Positions 5,659-9,948 of a stretch of DNA of 9,948 nucleotides are shown here, in pieces (within the stretch, counting starts at the first letter, position 1; each line of letters starts with the position of its first letter). The notes below the pieces were generated by a model. That model made no database searches. It was not told the DNA's origin and saw only the letters and a program-made list of their open reading frames with translations. The DNA comes from Legionellales bacterium (GTDB lineage: Bacteria > Pseudomonadota > Gammaproteobacteria > PIVX01): contig JABSQI010000041.1 of the NCBI GenBank assembly GCA_013215905.1, positions 1-9,948 of the forward strand. The letters run 5' to 3'. The translations under genes were made by a program, and so were the position numbers.

Positions 5659-6732
5659 TTATACCAGATGACCCAATATGTTATCTAATTGTGGCAGTAT
5701 TTTATTGAGATCACCAAATACTACAAAGTCATTTTTTTTGAGATAAGCTGGGATTTTAAGATCATACAGAATTGCTACTACTTTTAAATTACTATTAGTT
5801 TTTCTAAACTCAGCAATTTGTCCTCTAATATCTACACCACAACCGATTACAAATAATACTTCTATTTTACTGCTATTTTTTTTGAAATTTTCTCTATATT
5901 TAGGATATATATGTCCTTGGATTCTGAAAGGGATAAGGCCAGTTTTTTGCTGAAGCATATCAAAGTTTCCAGTAATAACACTACTATTTATTTTTTTTGC
6001 TATATTTTTGATAGCAAAATGAGCTTCCGTAGGTTCTGAGTCAATAACTAGACTAAACCAATGTTCAAATTTTTGTAGAATTATCTGGGGACTTATCAGA
6101 ATTTCTTTGGTAGTATATTGTTGGATTTCTGATACTATAGGTGAAAGACTTGGAATTTTTGCATAAGAAAGTCCTGCTCCTGTTAAAAGTAAAGCCTTTT
6201 TTTCGATGAGCATTTTTGCTAGTTGGTTTAATTGTAATTCTTGCAAATCTTGCAATTTTAAATCTTTTGTAGATTCTACTTGGTACTTTTTATTCTTGAG
6301 ACGACTATACATTATAAAATCTGGATCACCAAAGAATGCTGAGTTTTTGGAAAAATAAACATAACCATTGTTAATTTGCTTTATATTAAATGTCTTTTTG
6401 TCATAGTTTTTATATAGCTTGCGTGTTGGAATTTGTAGTATAATAGCCTTTTGATTTTTAGAGAAAGAGTAATCAAAACCAATAACATATGAAGAAAATT
6501 CCATGTTTTTTTGCTTTAAATAGAATCTATAAGGATAATAGGGACTCCCCTTGGAAAAATGGTATAGATAGTTATAATTTTTTTCACTATCAAACAAAGG
6601 ATTTAATATACTTAGACGTTCTTCAAATTCACTTTGTTTTATAATGAAATAATCATTGCTTACACCTTCGGCAACACAATTTAATGAAAAACAAAATGTT
6701 AATACCCAAAATGTTGTTTTTCCTATCTTCAT
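5659..6732 (-). CDS. Exported protein with a C-terminal Sir2-like NAD-binding domain
   Basis: This 357-residue protein has an N-terminal signal peptide (Lys at 2 and 5, hydrophobic 7-20, likely cleavage after CVA). Residues 25-165 form an unrecognised Tyr- and Lys-rich domain. From about 165 to the end the order of sirtuin motifs is visible: GAGLS at 185-189 with IP at 193-194 (NAD pyrophosphate and adenosine region), PTEAH at 234-238, ITGNFDML at 253-260 in place of TQNxDxL, IQGH at 271-274 where sirtuins have the catalytic HG, VIGCGVD at 295-301 in place of GTSLxV, and a terminal FGDLN/LPQL. The His is shifted by one residue and there are no zinc-binding CxxC pairs, so it is a divergent member. 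It could be a deacylase, an NADase or an ADP-ribosyl-transferring enzyme. Export suggests action on host NAD or proteins; this is inference. Confidence 0.72.
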   Translation of the reverse strand: MKIGKTTFWVLTFCFSLNCVAEGVSNDYFIIKQSEFEERLSILNPLFDSEKNYNYLYHFSKGSPYYPYRFYLKQKNMEFSSYVIGFDYSFSKNQKAIILQIPTRKLYKNYDKKTFNIKQINNGYVYFSKNSAFFGDPDFIMYSRLKNKKYQVESTKDLKLQDLQELQLNQLAKMLIEKKALLLTGAGLSYAKIPSLSPIVSEIQQYTTKEILISPQIILQKFEHWFSLVIDSEPTEAHFAIKNIAKKINSSVITGNFDMLQQKTGLIPFRIQGHIYPKYRENFKKNSSKIEVLFVIGCGVDIRGQIAEFRKTNSNLKVVAILYDLKIPAYLKKNDFVVFGDLNKILPQLDNILGHLV

Positions 6733-6796
6733 TTAATACCGACTCATAATTGTGCAAATTACTTTTACACTACACTTTTTCATAGTAGGGTTTCAA

Positions 6797-6830
6797 TGTA
6801 ACAAACCGTCCCCTTATGTCATGCAACCCA
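6797..6830 (+). mobile_element. Solitary IS1111-type left end, copy 3
   Basis: This 34-bp sequence is identical to 81-114 and 1602-1635, again without any transposase. The flank AGGGTTTCAA resembles that of the other copies, but the DNA beyond differs, so this is an independent locus. It lies between the Sir2-like and alpha/beta hydrolase genes, 13 bp beyond the stop of the latter. Confidence 0.8.
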
Positions 6831-6843
6831 TTAATAAAAAACA

Positions 6844-7812
6844 TTAAGAATCATATCCTTCTTTTTTTAGCCAATTATTTATAGTATCTAATAAATTATT
6901 GCATAGAGGGTTTTTAACACTTTCTTTGTATTGAGATTGGCAGGATAGTAAATTATGTACTCCTGAAAAATTTCTCAGTAAATGATTCATATTATTGATA
7001 ATATGGGCTTCTGATTTCCCAGATATTATCTGTGCTATTTGAATAGCATCGTTTGGATCGCTTTGAATGTCTTTCTCTCCCCCGATAACTAATATTGAAC
7101 ATTTTATATTAATAAGATAATCTTTTACTTTAAAAAAATAAAATTCTCTTAACCATTTAGCATTAAATTTTATCAGACCAAATATTTTTATACATGGCTC
7201 AGTTGTAGACAAGGATCTTTTTAAAACTCTATTGAATTGCCATAATATTAATTTATCAATATGAAATAATCTTAGTAAAAATCCTTTTCCTCCTCGTAAT
7301 TCTTGTATTTCTTTAGCTAATTGATTAGGTTGAGTGTGTATTAATTCATTACCTGGTCTAATGCCACCACATAATAGGATCAAACCTGTAGCATTTTCTT
7401 TGTTATACACTGCTGGTGCAATAAAAGCACCTTCGCTATGTCCTAAAATTAAAATTCTATCTTGATTAACTAATTCGTGGTTTTTTAAATATTTCAAAGC
7501 ATCAACAGCGTCATCAATATAGTCTGATATCCCAGCTTCATTATAATCTCCACCGCTCTCGCCACAACCACGCTTATCATATCTTAAAGAAATAATACCT
7601 GCTTTGGCAAAAAAAACAGACAAGTATTTAAAAATATTCGTTTTAATTTGGGGCATATTAACATTTCTATCTGCTTTTCCTGAGCCCGCTATTAACAACA
7701 CTGCTGGATATTTAGAGCCTAATGGATTGGAAGGTTTGCAGAGTGTCGCACCTATTTTATTTTTTCCTTGTATATATATTTTTTCTTCAGTAAAATGTTC
7801 ATTCGATAGCAT
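6844..7812 (-). CDS. Alpha/beta hydrolase (serine esterase or peptidase-like)
   Basis: This 322-residue cytoplasmic-type protein without a signal peptide has the alpha/beta hydrolase fold. The nucleophile elbow is GHSEG at 124-128 (Ser126), the acid is probably Asp248 in GGEKD and the base His277 in MNHLL. An oxyanion-hole type GSGKADRN lies at 43-50, followed by the RYDKRGCGES motif at 77-86 found in dienelactone hydrolase- and BAAT/peptidase S9-like members. Residues about 150-225 form a helical cap. All catalytic positions are present, so it should be an active esterase, lipase or amidase; no substrate can be inferred. The start has GGTGA a few bases upstream and a good promoter. It is the only enzyme in the central part of the window without a signal peptide. 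Confidence 0.88.
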   Translation of the reverse strand: MLSNEHFTEEKIYIQGKNKIGATLCKPSNPLGSKYPAVLLIAGSGKADRNVNMPQIKTNIFKYLSVFFAKAGIISLRYDKRGCGESGGDYNEAGISDYIDDAVDALKYLKNHELVNQDRILILGHSEGAFIAPAVYNKENATGLILLCGGIRPGNELIHTQPNQLAKEIQELRGGKGFLLRLFHIDKLILWQFNRVLKRSLSTTEPCIKIFGLIKFNAKWLREFYFFKVKDYLINIKCSILVIGGEKDIQSDPNDAIQIAQIISGKSEAHIINNMNHLLRNFSGVHNLLSCQSQYKESVKNPLCNNLLDTINNWLKKEGYDS

Positions 7813-7846
7813 AATTCACCATATTTATAATAAAATATAAATTAAC

Positions 7847-7875
7847 ATTATATACACTTTCAATAATTCCTACAA
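7847..7875 (-). promoter_or_regulatory. Sigma70-type promoter of the alpha/beta hydrolase gene
   Basis: On the minus strand TTGTAG (7875-7870), 17 bp and a perfect TATAAT (7852-7847) precede the start codon by about 35 bases. Confidence 0.55.
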
Positions 7876-8138
7876 AGCCTTTCGTCAGTCCCAATGCTTA
7901 ATAAAAGGTTTACGCAATTTTTTTTAACTTAATGTCAACGATCGTGGCTTATCTGGCTGTGCGGATTTCCACTAAAATTGTGGTAATATTTTCTGTAAAG
8001 AAAATGATTGTTTTTTAACTGTAGGTTTATTCTTTTGTAAGATTATCTTCGCTTTGCTATCCATCTACTAAAAAAAATAACAAACTAGTAAGCTATCCAT
8101 GTACTTAGTAAATGGATAGCTTTAATTAGATAAAAATA
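7876..8138. other. Intergenic DNA with slightly GC-richer patch and a long hairpin
   Basis: Together with the promoter just described, these bases separate the alpha/beta hydrolase from the next gene. The patch at about 7935-7970 is richer in G and C than its surroundings and contains the palindrome CGATCG, perhaps an old insertion-sequence remnant, but I cannot assign it. The rest is AT-rich DNA and the hairpin at 8090-8122. Confidence 0.4.
8090..8122 (-). terminator. Long hairpin, probable terminator of the 8139-8783 gene
   Basis: AAGCTATCCAT (8090-8100) pairs perfectly with ATGGATAGCTT (8112-8122), and TAC/GTA continues the stem after one mismatch, leaving a 3-nt loop. It begins 16 bases after the minus-strand gene's stop. 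A run of eight Ts follows on the minus strand about 12 bases further on, which is far for a standard intrinsic terminator. Part of the stem, GCTATCCAT, recurs at 8056-8064 and could pair alternatively. Confidence 0.5.
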
Positions 8139-8783
8139 CTAGTCAACAGATAGTTGGCTACTGTTATCTACCTCTTTAGAAAAATCAATTTTCTTATTTT
8201 TATTGTCTTTCTCGCTATCATCTTCATCACTATCATTATTTTTTTGCTCAGTTTGTATTTCCACTTTCTTAACTTTAGAAACAAATTCAACTGTTACATT
8301 TACATCCATATTAACCGCATATTCTTTGACACTAGAGACATCGAATTCAGCATAGCTCGCACCATTAGTATAAAATGTACCAAACCCTAAATTAGTCCTG
8401 AAAAATCGGCTAAGAAGACCAGAGCTAATCATTATGTTATTATTATCATAAATCCTAATCTGGGTACTTGGATTAATTCCTCTGTTTCTAATGCCATTAC
8501 CGTCCCAAATTTTACCAGCACCAAGCCAAACCATACCTGTATTATCAGCTGAATTCCCCACATTAGACGAATTCCAAGCTATAGTTATTTTTTGATTTAC
8601 ACTAGAATCTAAAAGAATTCTAACTGTATCTCCATGATTTTGATTAGCTACTCCTTGAGGAACAGTTATAGCTGAATTTGCAGAATTTGCATTTCTCAGA
8701 TTAATAGTTTGTACAGAATATGATGTCATATTTATAGCAACACCCATTATCATTGCAGTTAAGTTTAAAATTGTCTTTTTCAT
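8139..8783 (-). CDS. Exported protein of unknown function with charged C-terminal tail
   Basis: I do not recognise this 214-residue protein. Residues 1-23 are a clear Sec signal peptide (MKKTILNLTA, hydrophobic to 18, cleavage probably after SYS). Residues 25-170 are rich in Asn, Ser, Thr and Gly with alternating hydrophobics (TVRILLDSS, KITIAW, TQIRIYD, AEFDVSS, VNVTVEFV), suggesting a secreted beta-sandwich. There is no cysteine. Residues 171-214 form a highly charged, probably disordered tail with a run of Asp/Glu (NDSDEDDSEKDNKNKK). The start is fixed by a strong AGGAG six bases upstream of ATG 8783; an in-frame GTG at 8801 lies upstream of that site. It could be a surface or fimbria-like protein, or a secreted factor; neither is shown. 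It stands alone, followed by a hairpin. Confidence 0.8.
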   Translation of the reverse strand: MKKTILNLTAMIMGVAINMTSYSVQTINLRNANSANSAITVPQGVANQNHGDTVRILLDSSVNQKITIAWNSSNVGNSADNTGMVWLGAGKIWDGNGIRNRGINPSTQIRIYDNNNIMISSGLLSRFFRTNLGFGTFYTNGASYAEFDVSSVKEYAVNMDVNVTVEFVSKVKKVEIQTEQKNNDSDEDDSEKDNKNKKIDFSKEVDNSSQLSVD

Positions 8784-9153
8784 TTTTGTCTCCTGTCTCA
8801 CATAACGAAGAATATTATTTCATATATAAATATATTTGGACATATTTATTTTTATTTTATTCATAAATGTATTAAATTTATTCTTTAATAAATATGATTC
8901 AAATTTTAAAAATTTTTGAACTTTTAATCAACCAAAACTTCTTTTTTTCGTATATAGATGCATCCCCACTACCATTGCTAAGAGGGTAATATCTTCTAGC
9001 AAAGACAGAATTTGTTTCACATGAAAATTTTATAGATCTATTTGCGGGAACCCTTAACAACTCTACCCATCTAGGGTTAGCAAATGAGAATATGAGATTG
9101 TCATTTTAAGTATTTACACGTTTATCCCATACTTTCTAGAAAACTATAGATGT
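8784..9153. other. AT-rich intergenic DNA with a possible decayed coding remnant
   Basis: The first 150 bp are very AT-rich and carry the leader and presumably the promoter of the 8139-8783 gene. From about 8960 to 9109 base composition looks more like coding DNA on the plus strand; that segment is listed separately. No terminator with a T-tract is evident for the Nudix gene, which ends at 9154. Confidence 0.45.
8918..9109 (+). pseudogene. Possible decayed coding remnant
   Basis: One plus-strand frame reads about 63 codons with a single in-frame stop (TAA 8987-8989). The second half, ending DLFAGTLNNSTHLGLANE and then a terminal RLSF-stop, looks protein-like, and a final Phe is typical of outer-membrane beta-barrels. 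No start codon with a ribosome site is seen and I recognise no family. It may be chance. Confidence 0.2.
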
Positions 9154-9648
9154 TTAAGCACACTTTCTGATATTTTTAATATGAAGTATTTTTTTTGTTA
9201 TTTCACCATTATTGTCATGAATAATTGTTCCTTCAAGTATTCTATTATCATCTTGGATATATTGAAATATTTCCTTAATAAAACCAATTAAGTTGTAATC
9301 TGATATTTTGGATAATGAAACCCATTCTAGCTCTCCTTCATCGCAGGGATGAAAAAAAAATTCTTTTTTTGTAATAGCAGTATAAACAAACAGTATCCAG
9401 TTAGAATCTGCGCCATCTAGAATAGTCCTTATTATACCTTTTAGTATGACATCTGTAGATTCAAATCCAGTTTCTTCTTTAACTTCTCTAATGCAGGATG
9501 TTTTTATATCTTCATTAACATTTGTTTTTCCCCCTACTCCAGTCCACATACCTCGCATGGGAGCCTTGTTTCTTTTAAGAAGTAAGACTTTATCTTTTTT
9601 TTGATTAAATAAGAAGCACACATTACCAATTGTTGTCTTGTTTTTCAT
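9154..9648 (-). CDS. Nudix hydrolase, MutT-like
   Basis: This 164-residue protein has a perfect Nudix box, G40-x5-E46-x7-R54-E55-V-K-E58-E59-T-G61-F62, the metal-binding loop-helix-loop that cleaves nucleoside diphosphates linked to another moiety. The preceding LLLKRNKAPMRGMWTGVGGK resembles 8-oxo-dGTP diphosphatases and related NTP pyrophosphohydrolases. A C-terminal extension of about 50 residues after the usual fold is not recognised. It begins 13 bases after the stop of the radical-SAM-like gene on the same strand, so the two are very likely co-transcribed. This suggests a dedicated nucleotide-linked metabolite rather than general nucleotide-pool cleaning, but that is inference. Its Shine-Dalgarno is weak (AAGAAAAGA next to the ATG). 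Confidence 0.88.
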   Translation of the reverse strand: MKNKTTIGNVCFLFNQKKDKVLLLKRNKAPMRGMWTGVGGKTNVNEDIKTSCIREVKEETGFESTDVILKGIIRTILDGADSNWILFVYTAITKKEFFFHPCDEGELEWVSLSKISDYNLIGFIKEIFQYIQDDNRILEGTIIHDNNGEITKKILHIKNIRKCA

Positions 9649-9661
9649 TCTTTTCTTAGCC

Positions 9662-9948
9662 TTATATTAGTTTATTTTTTGTTATATTATGACTGGGATT
9701 CATAGCAGGACATTTTATACAATCAGTGTTATCAACAGAAAAACTATGGGTTTTAATAATATGCTTCATGTCTACTAAATTAAGATTTCCAAGTTCATAA
9801 TTAGCAGATATAAACGGGCATGGATATACCTTCATATTTGGCGCAATATATATTGTTTTAAATCCTGCTGAACATCGCAAATGAGTATTGTTATTTAAAT
9901 ATTTCTCCCTTGGTAACTCTATATCTATTGGATATATAGTTGATAGGT
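9662..9948 (-). CDS. Radical-SAM/SPASM-like protein, C-terminal part (partial at window edge)
   Basis: The open frame continues to the window edge, so only the last 95 residues are seen. They resemble the C-terminal auxiliary-cluster region of radical SAM maturases: LRCSAGFKTIYIAPNMKVYPCPF, then YELGNLNLVDMKHII, then DCIKCPA. The Cys pair around IYIAPNMKVYP, the GN motif and the CxxC match the SPASM/Twitch pattern of iron-sulfur ligands, although the usual CX5CX3C end is missing, so the domain is short or Twitch-like. The catalytic CX3CX2C domain should lie beyond 9948. Such proteins modify peptides or small molecules; no substrate peptide gene is visible in this window. The gene leads an apparent operon with the Nudix hydrolase 13 bases downstream. 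Confidence 0.75.
   Translation of the reverse strand, partial: LSTIYPIDIELPREKYLNNNTHLRCSAGFKTIYIAPNMKVYPCPFISANYELGNLNLVDMKHIIKTHSFSVDNTDCIKCPAMNPSHNITKNKLI

Noticed and set aside
5659..6732. Sir2-like gene as part of an anti-phage defence system
   Set aside because: The signal peptide points out of the cytoplasm, and no partner such as a TIR, STAND or Argonaute gene lies next to it.
7604..7840. Plus-strand open frame of 78 codons
   Set aside because: It is antisense to the 5' part of the alpha/beta hydrolase gene, whose catalytic motifs establish the minus-strand frame.
7875..7925. AAGCCTTT and AAAGGTTT followed by Ts as a plus-strand terminator
   Set aside because: The stem needs a G-T pair, has a loop of about 20 bases and a delayed T-run, and no plus-strand gene lies upstream.
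8154..8390. Plus-strand, very hydrophobic open frame of 78 codons
   Set aside because: It is antisense to the exported beta-rich protein; the hydrophobic character comes from reading the complement of the charged tail region.
9046..9083. AACCCT and AGGGTT near 9050-9080 as a tRNA-like or terminator stem
   Set aside because: The stem is only 6 bp with a long loop, there is no T-run after it, and no tRNA arms can be drawn.

Overview
This window is strongly AT-rich DNA, apparently from a host-associated, probably intracellular, Gram-negative bacterium. The evidence is the short exported ankyrin-like proteins, several secreted hydrolase-type enzymes, long decayed intergenic stretches and broken insertion sequences. 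The sequence alone does not decide between Rickettsiales or Holosporales-like alphaproteobacteria and Legionella or Coxiella-like gammaproteobacteria.

Layout. Bases 1-1635 hold two small, probably exported ankyrin-like proteins (275-883, 929-1531). They lie between two copies of a 114-bp repeat; each copy carries the last codons of an ankyrin gene and a 34-bp insertion-sequence left end. Bases 1602-2430 are an IS110/IS1111-type element that keeps both terminal inverted repeats. Its recombinase has lost the N-terminal catalytic half, and its structured 3' region is a candidate bridge RNA. On the minus strand follows a secreted histidine phosphatase (2492-3379). Bases 3380-4148 are non-coding and contain a fused right-end/left-end relic of the same IS type, a compact multi-hairpin domain and a rho-independent terminator. 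Next come a small RRM RNA-binding protein (4149-4406, plus) and a convergent exported PAP2 phosphatase (4529-5077, minus) with a good sigma70-type promoter. A 298-bp MITE-like element with 38-bp inverted ends occupies 5221-5518. Then come a signal-peptide-bearing Sir2-like protein (5659-6732, minus), another solitary IS left end (6797-6830), an alpha/beta hydrolase (6844-7812, minus) and an unrecognised exported protein with an acidic/lysine-rich tail (8139-8783, minus). The window ends with a Nudix hydrolase (9154-9648, minus) directly downstream of the C-terminal part of a radical-SAM/SPASM-like protein that runs off the edge.

How it fits together. Most genes are single transcription units with their own upstream sequence; only the ankyrin pair and the radical-SAM/Nudix pair look like operons. 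Six of the nine complete proteins before the Nudix gene have Sec-type signal peptides, so I read the region as an accessory island of exported proteins. It appears to have been assembled or shuffled by one IS1111-type element, whose 34-bp left end marks several boundaries between the gene groups. No complete mobile element, CRISPR array, rRNA or tRNA is visible. The most unusual items are the exported Sir2-like protein, the repeated left-end units with one fixed inner boundary, and the two structured RNA candidates.
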